Assembly: GCA_035303945.1 (NCBI GenBank)
Contig: DATGQZ010000073.1
Coordinates: 1 to 40,062 of the forward strand
Length of the DNA: 40,062 bases
Source: DATGMS01 sp035303945
Lineage (GTDB): Bacteria; Bacteroidota; Bacteroidia; Cytophagales; Cyclobacteriaceae
Direction: 5' to 3'
Below the pieces are notes generated by a model. That model saw only the letters and a program-made list of their open reading frames with translations, was not told the origin of the DNA and searched no databases. Shown one piece after another: positions 8,391 to 16,727 of the stretch. A program made the position numbers and the translations under genes. How positions within the stretch are numbered: the stretch's first letter is position 1; each line of letters opens with the position of its first letter.

Positions 8391-8458
8391 CATTATCTTG
8401 CTCTTGGCGGGGTGTAGTTTACGTTGATAAAACCAAACAAGATAATGAATTTTTTTTT
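8391..8458 (+). terminator. Long-stem structure with T9 run after murI
   Basis: A perfect 10-bp stem (8391-8400 with 8438-8447) encloses about 37 nt. An inner TTGG/CCAA pair (8404-8407 with 8433-8436) extends it. A run of nine T (8450-8458) follows directly. This is most simply the murI terminator, though the long structured loop is more than a terminator needs. Confidence 0.6.
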
Positions 8459-8508
8459 CTGATTTATAGTTACAATTGGACCATTAATAAAATTTGGTTT
8501 TAAAGGAG

Positions 8509-8516
8509 TAACTTTG
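8509..8516 (+). promoter_or_regulatory. Bacteroidota -7 promoter element for the PurF-like gene
   Basis: TAACTTTG matches TAnnTTTG exactly and lies 26 bp before the ATG at 8543. A transcription start near 8521 would leave a leader of about 22 nt. The -33 region is AT-rich, without a clear TTTG. Confidence 0.5.
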
Positions 8517-8542
8517 TTGCTTCCAAACTCACCTCAAGTCTA

Positions 8543-10426
8543 ATGAGTGAACAAATAAAACATGAATGCGGGATTGCCGTGATCAGGCTCCGCAAACCTC
8601 TCCAATATTATATTGATAAGTACGGTACACCTATGTATGCAGCTAACAAGTTGTATGTGTTGATGCAAAAGCAGATAAACCGGGGGCAGGACGGTGCGGG
8701 TGTTGCTAATATTAAAATTGGAACTAAACCAGGTACTCGGTATATCAGTCGTTATCGGTCGGTAGAAGCTCAAGCGGTCAACTCCATATTTGCTAAAATT
8801 TCCAAGAAGTACAAAAAGGCGAAAAAGCATGGTGGAGAAGAAGCTTTAATGGATGCCGAATGGTTGAAAGAAAATATTGCCTTTACAGGCGAAGTTTGGT
8901 TAGGCCATCTGAGGTATGGGACTCACGGAGAAAATAGTATTGAAACCTGTCACCCTTTCTTGAAGCAAAATAACTGGAGGAGTAGAAACCTGGTGATGGC
9001 GGGCAACTTTAACATGACCAATGTGGAGTCGCTTTTCAGCAAACTGGTAGAGCTCGGCCAGCATCCTAAGGAAAAGACGGACACGGTGACCGTCATGGAA
9101 AAGATAGGACACTTTTTGGACGAGGAAAACCAAAGAATCTTTGACAAGTATAAAGCAGACTACTCTAACGAGGAGATCACGGAAGTCATAGAAGATGAGC
9201 TTGATGTGGCAAGGATTTTACGCCGTTCTTGTCGAGACTTCGATGGTGGCTATGCGATGGCAGGATTGATTGGTAATGGATCTAGCTTTGTTGTAAGGGA
9301 CCCTGCGGGAATTAGACCGGCTTATTATTACGCCGACGAGGAAATTGTGGTGATAGCATCCGAGAAGCCGGCCATTAAATCTGCCTTCAATATAGACTAT
9401 AAAGAAATCAAAGAGATTCAACCCGGTCATGCTTTGGTCGTAAATAAGGATGGCTCTTATGGTGAATATCAAATCCTTCCTGCCCTAGAAAAGAAATCCT
9501 GCAGCTTTGAGCGAATTTATTTTTCGAGAGGTACCGACCCAGATATCTATAGGGAAAGAAAGATGTTAGGCCGCAACCTTGTTCCCCAAGTCTTAAAAGC
9601 GATTGATTTTGATCTTAAAAACACGGTCTTCTCCTATATTCCTAATACTGCAGAAACAGCCTTTTATGGATTGATCGAAGGTCTTGAAGACTATCTCAGT
9701 GCCAAACGCAGGGAAGTGTTGCTAGAAGGGAAGCCCCACTTAGGAGAACTTGAGGACCTGCTTAGTTTCAGGCCAAGGGTTGAAAAATTGGTCACGAAGG
9801 ATGTCAAATTAAGGACTTTCATTACCAATGACAATGATCGCGACGCCATGGTAGCTAATGTCTATGACACCACTTATGAAGTAATTCGCCCGCATATTGA
9901 TACCATAGTGGTACTAGACGATAGCATTGTCAGAGGGACTACTTTGGAGAAAAGCATTCTCACTACCTTAGATCAGCTCAATCCAAAGAAAATTATTATT
10001 GTATCCTCTGCCCCACAGATTAGATTTCCTGACTGCTATGGAATCGATATGTCTAAAATGAAAGATTTCATTGCTTTTAGGGCTGCGACATCTTTGCTCA
10101 AAGAAGGTGGAAAAGGGTATATTCTTGACGAAGTATATGCAAAGTGCCTAGAAAATCCCCAAAGCAATGTTAACTACGTCAAAGAGGTATACGCGCACTT
10201 TACCGATGAGGAGATTTCAGACAAGGTAGCTGAGATTATTACCACTCCACAAATCAAAGCTGAGGTAAAGGTGATCTACCAAACGGTGGCTAGTCTCCAT
10301 CAAGCATGCCCAGACCACAAGGGAGATTGGTATTTTACTGGGAACTTCCCAACGGTAGGAGGCATGCAGGTGGTCAACCGCTCCTTTGTCAATTTTATGC
10401 AGGGAAAAGCCGTAAGAGCTTATTGA
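8543..10426 (+). CDS. Amidophosphoribosyltransferase-like protein (divergent PurF paralogue)
   Basis: At 627 aa this is about 130-150 residues longer than usual PurF. An N-terminal Ntn glutaminase-like domain (about 9-330) begins with Cys9 after the short segment MSEQIKHE, which may be a cleaved propeptide as in Bacillus PurF. 'RGQDGAG' (48-54) and 'GHLRYGTHGEN' (121-131) are recognisable. The usual oxyanion-hole HNGN reads MAGN at 152-155, so the Asn is lost. A phosphoribosyltransferase domain carries an intact PRPP loop DDSIVRGTT (459-467), but the usual VPDSG region reads IPNTA (366-370) and the RTFIxPxQ region reads RTFITNDN (424-431). I infer a PurF-superfamily enzyme of Bacteroidota whose reaction may not be the first purine step. 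It is monocistronic, with a -7 element before and a terminator after. Confidence 0.8.
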   Translation: MSEQIKHECGIAVIRLRKPLQYYIDKYGTPMYAANKLYVLMQKQINRGQDGAGVANIKIGTKPGTRYISRYRSVEAQAVNSIFAKISKKYKKAKKHGGEEALMDAEWLKENIAFTGEVWLGHLRYGTHGENSIETCHPFLKQNNWRSRNLVMAGNFNMTNVESLFSKLVELGQHPKEKTDTVTVMEKIGHFLDEENQRIFDKYKADYSNEEITEVIEDELDVARILRRSCRDFDGGYAMAGLIGNGSSFVVRDPAGIRPAYYYADEEIVVIASEKPAIKSAFNIDYKEIKEIQPGHALVVNKDGSYGEYQILPALEKKSCSFERIYFSRGTDPDIYRERKMLGRNLVPQVLKAIDFDLKNTVFSYIPNTAETAFYGLIEGLEDYLSAKRREVLLEGKPHLGELEDLLSFRPRVEKLVTKDVKLRTFITNDNDRDAMVANVYDTTYEVIRPHIDTIVVLDDSIVRGTTLEKSILTTLDQLNPKKIIIVSSAPQIRFPDCYGIDMSKMKDFIAFRAATSLLKEGGKGYILDEVYAKCLENPQSNVNYVKEVYAHFTDEEISDKVAEIITTPQIKAEVKVIYQTVASLHQACPDHKGDWYFTGNFPTVGGMQVVNRSFVNFMQGKAVRAY

Positions 10427-10445
10427 GTTATATAATCTGATGACA

Positions 10446-10484
10446 CCAAACACCCATTCGTTCTTCAATGGGTGTTTTGGTTTT
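10446..10484 (+). terminator. Intrinsic terminator after the PurF-like gene
   Basis: The stem CCAAACACCCATT (10446-10458) pairs with the segment 10467-10480 with one offset base and an 8-nt loop, followed by TTTT (10481-10484). The right arm also belongs to a perfect 20-nt palindrome at 10475-10494. Confidence 0.8.
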
Positions 10485-10500
10485 AAAACCAAAATGTGAT

Positions 10501-11553
10501 ATGTCAATCGATACTGCACTTTTAAAACAAACCTGTGAAATTCCCGGTGCACCTGGATTTGAAAAGAAAATCCGCGATTTTGTGATAGCGCAAGTCTCGC
10601 CTCTAGTTGATGAAGTTAATGTAGACAATATGGGCAATGTGGTGGCCATTAAAAGAGGAGTAGATAATCCGGAGGGAAAACGGGTAATGGTAGCAGCTCA
10701 CATGGATGAAATAGGTTTTATTGTTACCCATATCGACGATAATGGCTTTATCCGTTTTCATACCTTGGGAGGTTTTGATCCCAAAACGCTAACCGCCCAG
10801 CGAGTGATTGTTCATGGCACCGAGGACCTTGTGGGTGTGATGGGTAGCAAACCTATCCACGTGATGTCTCAGGAGGAGAGAGGGAAGATGCCCAAGACCA
10901 CCGATTATTTTATTGACATGGGTCGCTCCAAGGAAGAAGTGGAGAAATATATTAAAGTGGGAGATCCCATCACCCGTGACCGTGAACTAGTGGAAATGGG
11001 CGACTGTGTGAATTGTAAATCAATTGATAACCGGGTGGCCGTATTTATTCTGATGGAAGCCCTACGCACCTTAGGTAAGGTTCCCTATGACGTATACGCC
11101 GTCTTTACGGTACAGGAGGAAGTTGGCTTAAGGGGAGCCAATGTAGCGGCACATAATATCAATCCAGACTTCGGAATAGCCTTGGACACGACTATAGCTT
11201 ACGATGTACCAGGTGCTGCTCCCCACGAGCGAGTCACCGAGCTTGGCAAAGGCGCGGCCATAAAAATTATGGACGGGATGACCATCTGTGATTACAGGAT
11301 GGTGGAGTTTATGAAAAAGACTGCAGATGCCCGGGGAATAACTTGGCAGCCTGAAATTCTTCCCGCAGGGGGTACTGACACAGCCGGTTTACAAAGAATG
11401 GGCAAGCAGGGCGCTATTGCGGGAGCTATCTCTATACCGACACGGCACCTACACCAAGTTATTGAAATGGCTCACAAAAAGGATATAGATCTGTGCATTC
11501 AGCTGTTAACAGCTTGTTTGGAAGATATCCAGCAGTATGACTGGAAACATTAA
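10501..11553 (+). CDS. M42 family metallopeptidase (glutamyl aminopeptidase type)
   Basis: This 350-aa protein starts at 'MSIDTALLKQ' (ATG at 10501). An in-frame ATG at 10468 lies inside the upstream terminator hairpin and is rejected. M42 enzymes are cobalt- or zinc-dependent cytoplasmic aminopeptidases that form large tetrahedral oligomers and degrade peptides. Metal ligands and catalytic residues are visible in 'AAHMDEIGF', the bridging Asp in 'CKSIDNRVA', the catalytic Glu pair in 'TVQEEVGLRGA', 'GIALDTTIAYD' and the late His in 'SIPTRHLHQVIE'. Length and motif order fit FrvX/PepA-type aminopeptidases. A strong hairpin follows 7 bp after the stop. Confidence 0.9.
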   Translation: MSIDTALLKQTCEIPGAPGFEKKIRDFVIAQVSPLVDEVNVDNMGNVVAIKRGVDNPEGKRVMVAAHMDEIGFIVTHIDDNGFIRFHTLGGFDPKTLTAQRVIVHGTEDLVGVMGSKPIHVMSQEERGKMPKTTDYFIDMGRSKEEVEKYIKVGDPITRDRELVEMGDCVNCKSIDNRVAVFILMEALRTLGKVPYDVYAVFTVQEEVGLRGANVAAHNINPDFGIALDTTIAYDVPGAAPHERVTELGKGAAIKIMDGMTICDYRMVEFMKKTADARGITWQPEILPAGGTDTAGLQRMGKQGAIAGAISIPTRHLHQVIEMAHKKDIDLCIQLLTACLEDIQQYDWKH

Positions 11554-11560
11554 TCAGAAC

Positions 11561-11607
11561 AGGGAGTGCAAGCCATTGCACTCCCTATTTATTTAATTCT
11601 ATTTTTT
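11561..11607 (+). terminator. Intrinsic terminator after the M42 peptidase gene
   Basis: A perfect 11-bp stem (11561-11571 with 11576-11586, 4-nt loop) is followed by an AT-rich tract ending in T6 (11602-11607). It ends just 3 bp before the next ATG, so the following gene must be started by read-through or by a promoter inside this element. Confidence 0.8.
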
Positions 11608-11610
11608 GCT

Positions 11611-12615
11611 ATGAATGCTCCGAACTGGATACACACATACAAGGACAATCCCTACTTGGCTTATGCTGATCTGCCTTTTGAGTGGAAGGGGACACCTGTT
11701 GACCGTAGAGGAAGATTTGCCAACCATGAATACCTCTTCGTTGATTCTATCCGGCAGTTGCTGAAATGGCAACTGATGACAAATCCTCAGAAGGAGGAAA
11801 AGCAGAACGAAAGTTGGCGGCTACAAGTGTCTGTGCCCAATCTTGACTCAGCTAGTAGAGGGGATTGCATTATTTGGTTAGGACACGCCTCATTTTTTAT
11901 CCGATTAGCAGGTTATTCTATCTTAGTTGATCCAGTGTTCTTCGATTTGCCCTTTATTAAAAGACAATCTCCCCTTCCTATTTCTCCTGATCAACTCGGT
12001 GACATTGATTACATCTTGATATCCCATGACCATAGGGACCATTGCGATATCAGAAGCCTTAAGTCTTTGGCGGCGATTAATGCTGAGGCCACTTTTCTAA
12101 CAGGTCTAGGTCTGGACCGGCTGTTGTCCACCTGTACAAAGGGGCAGGAGATTCAAGCTGCTGGTTGGTATCAGCAGTACCGAACGTCTCCCACGATCAA
12201 CATCAGCTATGTACCTTCCAGACACTGGGGGAGACGCTATTGGCATGATACCAACTGCAATTTGTGGGGAGGCTTTGTCATTCAAGGAGCAGGGCGTACC
12301 CTTTATTTTGCGGGAGATTCAGGATATGGAAGTCATTTTCATGATATTGGAAAAGTCTTTCCTTCCATAGATTATTGTATGCTAGGAATCGGAGCTTATA
12401 AGCCTGAATTTTTTATGGGGCAGAGCCATACCTCACCTTTAGAAGCAGTACAGGCTTTTGTGGATACCCGCGCCACTTATATGATTCCTATGCACTACGG
12501 TACCTTTGATCTATCAGATGAGCCTCTTGGAGATCCTGTGCGGGTTTTGAAGCAAACAAACAATCAAGCGGGAATCTGTTACTTACAGCCTGGGGAGGTT
12601 CTGTCTTTACATTAA
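11611..12615 (+). CDS. Metallo-beta-lactamase-fold hydrolase (UlaG / NAPE-PLD-like)
   Basis: From the ATG at 11611 this is a 334-aa protein. A GTG at 11566 is in frame but falls inside the terminator stem and is rejected. The fold signature is clear: 'CIIWLGHASFFI' as the first strand region, 'ILVDPVFFD', the zinc motif HDHRDH in 'ISHDHRDHCD', a later histidine in 'PSRHWGRR', the Asp ligand in 'FAGDSGYG', and a final His in 'IPMHYGTFDL'. This pattern matches cytosolic or periplasmic hydrolases related to N-acyl-phosphatidylethanolamine phospholipase D and UlaG lactonase. There is no signal peptide. The substrate is unknown; a phosphodiester or lactone is most likely from the family. Confidence 0.85.
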   Translation: MNAPNWIHTYKDNPYLAYADLPFEWKGTPVDRRGRFANHEYLFVDSIRQLLKWQLMTNPQKEEKQNESWRLQVSVPNLDSASRGDCIIWLGHASFFIRLAGYSILVDPVFFDLPFIKRQSPLPISPDQLGDIDYILISHDHRDHCDIRSLKSLAAINAEATFLTGLGLDRLLSTCTKGQEIQAAGWYQQYRTSPTINISYVPSRHWGRRYWHDTNCNLWGGFVIQGAGRTLYFAGDSGYGSHFHDIGKVFPSIDYCMLGIGAYKPEFFMGQSHTSPLEAVQAFVDTRATYMIPMHYGTFDLSDEPLGDPVRVLKQTNNQAGICYLQPGEVLSLH

Positions 12616-12735
12616 CTTAAACTTCTTTTGATCCATATTTACTGTTAATCGGTATGGGTTTTGTATGGTAATTTGCTAAAATGCTGTTTGTTTGTTTGGG
12701 TTATTTGATTAAATTGTGGAGTTAAAATTGATTAT

Positions 12736-13176
12736 ATGCGGATATACAAAGCAAATAAAATAGGCCCTGCTGTTTATTTATTGGCTGGCTATTTCATGTT
12801 TTTGGTTTTTCTCTATGCTAATGATCCAAATCATTTCTTTCAAAAAACTCACTGGTTCTATCCGTTTGCTCTCCCTGTTTTCTTAAATGTGTGGGCATTG
12901 TTTTATACCTATTATAAAATAGAGGGAAACAAATTGTTCTATCGCTCTGGATATATCCACGGGGAAATTGATATCAGTTGTATCAAGGAAATCGTCAAAG
13001 GGAAAACCAGATGGATTGGCTTTAAACCCGCGCTGGCTACAAATGGCATTATTATCAAGTACAACCGTTATGATGATGTGTATATAGCAGCCAAGAATAA
13101 CGATGCATTAATTGCGGATCTACAAAAGTTGAATGCAAATATTACTTTGGTAGAAGAGAAAAAGATAGCAAACTGA
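12736..13176 (+). CDS. Membrane-anchored PH-domain protein (YyaB/DUF1200-like), copy 1
   Basis: This 146-aa protein has two N-terminal membrane helices (about 11-29 and 40-61) and a C-terminal beta-rich domain that fits the bacterial PH-like DUF1200 group. Features are 'YKIEGNKLFYRSGYIHGEIDI', a central 'IKEIVKGKTRW', and a C-terminal helix 'NNDALIADLQKLN'. The next gene is a close tandem copy; over about 64 residues of the PH part roughly two thirds are identical by eye. No function is known for such two-helix PH proteins beyond a membrane location. The 120-bp region before it has no clear promoter, only AT-rich sequence. Confidence 0.75.
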   Translation: MRIYKANKIGPAVYLLAGYFMFLVFLYANDPNHFFQKTHWFYPFALPVFLNVWALFYTYYKIEGNKLFYRSGYIHGEIDISCIKEIVKGKTRWIGFKPALATNGIIIKYNRYDDVYIAAKNNDALIADLQKLNANITLVEEKKIAN

Positions 13177-13237
13177 AGTGAGCAGGTTATTAAAAGACTT
13201 AGCAATTCTCCTATAAGTACCCGGGGTTGGCCTTAAT

Positions 13238-13657
13238 ATGAAGATTTATCCAGCCAACAAGAAAGGAATGCTGTACATGTTGATGGGATATGTCGTCTTG
13301 CTTGTTGGTTTCTTTTGCTTAGGTCAGCAAGCCTTTACACAAAATTCGGAATTGCTTCTTCCCATGCTTGTCCCATTAGTGTTGATCCTATGGCCGTTGT
13401 TCAATACCTATTACCAGATCAGAGCCGAAAAACCCATCTATAGGCCTGGCTATGTACACGGGGAAATAGACATCAACAGTATTAGGGAAATCATTAAAGG
13501 TAAAACGATGTGGATAAGATTCAAGCCTTCACTCGCCACAGGTGGTTTAATTATAAAATTCAATCGCTTTAATGAAATCTATCTGGCACCCAAAAACAAC
13601 GAAGAGCTGATAGCAGATCTGCCGAAGTTGAACGGAAGCATTAATATCATAAATTAG
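13238..13657 (+). CDS. Membrane-anchored PH-domain protein (YyaB/DUF1200-like), copy 2
   Basis: This 139-aa protein is the tandem duplicate of the preceding gene. The start 'MKIYPANKKGM' matches 'MRIYKANKIGP', two membrane helices lie at similar places, and the C-terminal domain shares 'HGEIDI', 'KGKT.WI.FKP.LAT' and 'AP/AKNN..LIADL'. The copies differ mostly in the hydrophobic part. The stop TAG (13655-13657) directly abuts the reverse-complement stop of the convergent gene, with no intergenic base. No terminator can fit there, so converging transcripts probably overlap. Confidence 0.75.
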   Translation: MKIYPANKKGMLYMLMGYVVLLVGFFCLGQQAFTQNSELLLPMLVPLVLILWPLFNTYYQIRAEKPIYRPGYVHGEIDINSIREIIKGKTMWIRFKPSLATGGLIIKFNRFNEIYLAPKNNEELIADLPKLNGSINIIN

Positions 13658-14104
13658 CTATTCTACTTTTTTCTTCGCCAACTTTCCTTTAAAAAGCTTT
13701 ATCAATTCACTATACGACGTATGTTCTTGATTGCTGAGGCTAAAGGAAGCATGGTCATCAAAGAGAATAGTAAGTTGTCTGAATTCCTTTTTGTTGGCCA
13801 TAATTACTTCTTCCTGCCAAGCTTTGATGCTGGATAAAGGATAAGTCCTGCTGAGGCCTTTTAGCGGGATCCGTAACATGATGTTGTTCTTTTTAACTGT
13901 CAAGAAACGATAATTAGCCATCATTTTAACCAGTAGCATCAAAAGTACCACGGTGATAATGGAGCAGCTAACGAGGTAAAACCATAGCCCAAAGCTTTGC
14001 TTGGTAGCAAAGTCATTCAGGATATACATCAGGCCCGCCACCAATAAGACCACAACCACCCCTAAGGAAAAGTAGGTGGATATTTTTGGTTTACACACAA
14101 TCAT
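13658..14104 (-). CDS. Two-helix membrane protein, possible PH-like domain, hypothetical
   Basis: This 148-aa protein has membrane helices at about 10-30 and 40-62, followed by a beta-rich soluble domain ('FLTVKKNNIMLRIPLKG...YPLSSIKAWQEEV') and a C-terminal helix 'SYSELIKLFKGKLAKKK'. The layout of two helices, beta domain and end helix is the same as in the two PH-domain proteins that converge on it, but I see no convincing residue-level match. I therefore only suggest a shared fold. The ATG at 14104 overlaps the stop of the upstream AcpH-like gene by 4 bp, so the two are likely co-translated. Confidence 0.65.
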   Translation of the reverse strand: MIVCKPKISTYFSLGVVVVLLVAGLMYILNDFATKQSFGLWFYLVSCSIITVVLLMLLVKMMANYRFLTVKKNNIMLRIPLKGLSRTYPLSSIKAWQEEVIMANKKEFRQLTILFDDHASFSLSNQEHTSYSELIKLFKGKLAKKKVE

Positions 14105-14697
14105 AATTCAGATTTTAATTCGCTGATTTTGTTTTTTGAAAAGCTGACCAATTCCGGGAAGAACTCGTTAAAGTAAGCCCGAAATACTTCTTCTTTTTCT
14201 TCCAATACCAGATGCGCCTGTTCCATATGCGATTCAAAAGTAGCTCTTCTTGACATGTTGAAAAAGGCTGTTTTCATCCCCTCTAGCGTGGCATAACATA
14301 TCAGCCAGTTCTGCTCTTTCATGTATTCGAAAATATGCAAAAACTTTCGTGGTAGGCTGGCGCGATGGGATTCCAATACATCATAAACCGAGAGAGAAAA
14401 ATCCAACAACGACCTTTCGTCGTATTTGCTCCACTCGCTGCTCAGAAAGTAATCGAAATAAAGGTCTGTGATCACCAAGGCATATCTGCCAAATTGAGGT
14501 TTGAGCAGCTTTTGGGCGGCTTTTACAGATGGGTGAAAATCCGTAAAGTCATCAATTTCCCGGTGCAGATAAATGCCCCGAACGATTTCTGGTTCAAAGC
14601 GATTTTCTATATCCCCACGAACGAAGTCACCGATGAAGTTCCCTACCAGGATCTTCGGATCATTAAAGGACAAATAGGCATGGGCAAGAAAATTCAC
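14101..14697 (-). CDS. Acyl carrier protein phosphodiesterase family (AcpH/DUF479)
   Basis: This 198-aa protein opens with 'MNFLAHAYLSF', the hallmark of AcpH, and continues with 'LVGNFIGDFVRGD', 'GIYLHREIDDFTDFHPSV' and 'DLYFDYFLSSEW'. These hold the conserved His/Asp residues of its HD-like metal site. AcpH removes the 4'-phosphopantetheine arm from holo-acyl carrier protein. The start codon is GTG (14697), supported by the family's exact N terminus. It is divergent from the helicase gene, with 72 bp between them. Function is inferred from family; some DUF479 proteins remain untested. Confidence 0.85.
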   Translation of the reverse strand: MNFLAHAYLSFNDPKILVGNFIGDFVRGDIENRFEPEIVRGIYLHREIDDFTDFHPSVKAAQKLLKPQFGRYALVITDLYFDYFLSSEWSKYDERSLLDFSLSVYDVLESHRASLPRKFLHIFEYMKEQNWLICYATLEGMKTAFFNMSRRATFESHMEQAHLVLEEKEEVFRAYFNEFFPELVSFSKNKISELKSEL

Positions 14698-14769
14698 GGA
14701 CGGATGCTTTTTAGATTAAATCGTAATACCTTTATTCCAGTTCAGTTTAAATGTTAAAAATAACCTTTG

Positions 14770-16698
14770 ATGCCGGATTTACAGCAGGAATTAGCATATA
14801 CTTTACAACTTTTGAGACAGGAGTGGGAGGAGGATCTGCGGCAGTATCAAGAAAAGAATCTTAAAAGCACTTTAGCGGATAAAAAGAAAGAAGGGATCTG
14901 TTGGTATCCAATAATTATCAAAAAGATCAAAATTGGGTACGGGGAGCGGTATATATTAGAGATTGAGAGGAATGACCCTAATCAATCCCACAGTTTCCAA
15001 TCGGGAAAATCCGTATCTCTCTTTTCCAACGTGCATGATCAGGAAGCGAAGATGCCGCGCGTCAACGGCGTGGTCAACTTTGTCAAAAAGGACATGATGG
15101 TCATCACTTTGACCGGTGATTATTTGCCTGACTGGATCGATGACGGAAAGCTGGGCGTCGATTTGCTGTTTGATGAAGCCAGTTATAGAGAAATGGAGTA
15201 TACGCTGAAAAAGCTTATTAAGACAGAGGAGGGAAGGATTGACGAACTAAAGCGGATTTTGCTAGGCCAGCGGCAGGCTCACTTTTCAGCACCATCTTTT
15301 ACTCCTATTGCCACTTTAAACGAAAGTCAAAACGCAGCACTGGGATTGATTCATGCAGCTAAAGATCTGGCCATTGTACATGGACCTCCGGGCACAGGAA
15401 AGACTACCACGATAGTGGCTGCCGTAGGGCAAACGTTGGAGAAGATCGATCAGGTAATGGTCTGCGCTCCCAGCAATGCCGCCGTGGATCTTTTAGTCGA
15501 AAAGCTTTCTGATGAAGGATTGTCAGTACTGCGTCTGGGACATCCGGCGCGTATCGATGATAAGATTTTGTCATTAACCTTGGACGCGCAGATGGTGCAG
15601 CATCCCAGCTATAAGGATTTGAAGAAGCTGAGAAAGGCAGCAGAGGAGTACAGGAGCATGGGGAGAAAATACAGGCGTCACTTTGGGAATGCGGAAAGGA
15701 TGCAGCGAAGACGCCTATTTGAAGAAGCGGATCAACTCAAAGAAGAAGCCTTAAGTCTGGAAAACTATATAGTTTATGATATTTTTAAGCATACGCAGGT
15801 TGTAGCGAGTACATTGGTAGGTGCTAATGGACCTTCCTTAAAGGGAATGAAGTTCCCAGTGGTTTTTATTGACGAGGCCGGACAAGGTTTGGAGCCTGCT
15901 ACATGGATCCCCGTGCTCAAAGCAGAGAAAGTGGTATTGGCGGGCGATCATTGTCAGCTTCCGCCTACCATTAAATCCTTTGAGGCGGCCAAGGCTGGGC
16001 TCAGCGAGACTTTATTTGAAAAGGCTATCAAACGCCAAGGGCAGGCTTCCATGATGCTTAACCTGCAGTATAGGATGCCTGAGTTGATCATGGGATTTTC
16101 TGCCAAACAATTTTATGATAATGGATTGAAGGCGGCGCCAAATACGCTGGATCATTATTTGTCGCCGGAAGAGCCCGTATTAACTTTTATCGATACAGCA
16201 GGAAGTGGTTATGCTGAAGAGCAGGAGGAAGATACTTTAAGCTCCTTTAATGTGGAGGAGGCAAATCTTGCGTTACAAGTACTGGAAGCCTTGTTAAGCA
16301 GGGTCGGAGTGGATGAATTTTCAAGGCAGCAGTGGACAGTAGGCTTAATTTCCCCCTATCGGGCACAGGTAAGACGCTTTAGGGAATTGTTGCTTGAAAA
16401 TAGTTATCCTGCCATAAAGGCACTTCAAGAGGCGATCACCATTGACTCCATAGATGCATTTCAAGGACAGGAAAGGGATGTAGTCCTGATTAGTCTTGTA
16501 CGTTCCAATTTGAAAGGAGAAATTGGTTTTTTAGCAGACATTAGAAGAATGAATGTGGCACTCACGAGAGCCAAGCGAAAGCTTATTGTCATTGGCGATA
16601 GTAGCACACTAAGCACGAACGTATTTTATCGTGATTTTTTGGACTATGTGGAGCAACACAATGCTTACAAAAGCGTCTATGAATATATCTCATTCTAA
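14770..16698 (+). CDS. Superfamily 1B helicase of the UPF1/IGHMBP2 type
   Basis: This 642-aa protein starts at the ATG at 14770 (a TTG one codon earlier is less likely). A non-helicase N-terminal region (about 1-185) includes a beta-barrel-like part with 'YILEIERNDP'. The helicase motifs follow: Q-like 'LNESQNAAL', Walker A 'GPPGTGKTTT' (about 207-216), Ia 'CAPSNAAVDLL', Walker B 'VVFIDEAGQ', III 'LAGDHCQLPPT', IV 'LQYRMPELI', V 'TIDSIDAFQGQERDVVLISL' and VI 'NVALTRAKRKLIVIGD'. A coiled, charged insertion (about 283-325) sits between Ia and II, as in UPF1-like enzymes. Bacterial members are expected to move 5' to 3' on nucleic acid; the biological role is not known. Confidence 0.92.
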   Translation: MPDLQQELAYTLQLLRQEWEEDLRQYQEKNLKSTLADKKKEGICWYPIIIKKIKIGYGERYILEIERNDPNQSHSFQSGKSVSLFSNVHDQEAKMPRVNGVVNFVKKDMMVITLTGDYLPDWIDDGKLGVDLLFDEASYREMEYTLKKLIKTEEGRIDELKRILLGQRQAHFSAPSFTPIATLNESQNAALGLIHAAKDLAIVHGPPGTGKTTTIVAAVGQTLEKIDQVMVCAPSNAAVDLLVEKLSDEGLSVLRLGHPARIDDKILSLTLDAQMVQHPSYKDLKKLRKAAEEYRSMGRKYRRHFGNAERMQRRRLFEEADQLKEEALSLENYIVYDIFKHTQVVASTLVGANGPSLKGMKFPVVFIDEAGQGLEPATWIPVLKAEKVVLAGDHCQLPPTIKSFEAAKAGLSETLFEKAIKRQGQASMMLNLQYRMPELIMGFSAKQFYDNGLKAAPNTLDHYLSPEEPVLTFIDTAGSGYAEEQEEDTLSSFNVEEANLALQVLEALLSRVGVDEFSRQQWTVGLISPYRAQVRRFRELLLENSYPAIKALQEAITIDSIDAFQGQERDVVLISLVRSNLKGEIGFLADIRRMNVALTRAKRKLIVIGDSSTLSTNVFYRDFLDYVEQHNAYKSVYEYISF

Positions 16699-16727
16699 AT
16701 TCCGTTATAGCAGATCTACTTATCTAC

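Noticed and set aside
10468..10500. Earlier ATG for the M42 peptidase
   Set aside because: It falls inside the terminator hairpin of the purF-like gene and adds residues not seen at the N terminus of this family.
11566..11610. GTG start adding 15 hydrophobic residues to the metallo-hydrolase
   Set aside because: It lies in the stem of the terminator after the M42 gene; the added hydrophobic run is the T-rich tail translated, not a signal peptide.
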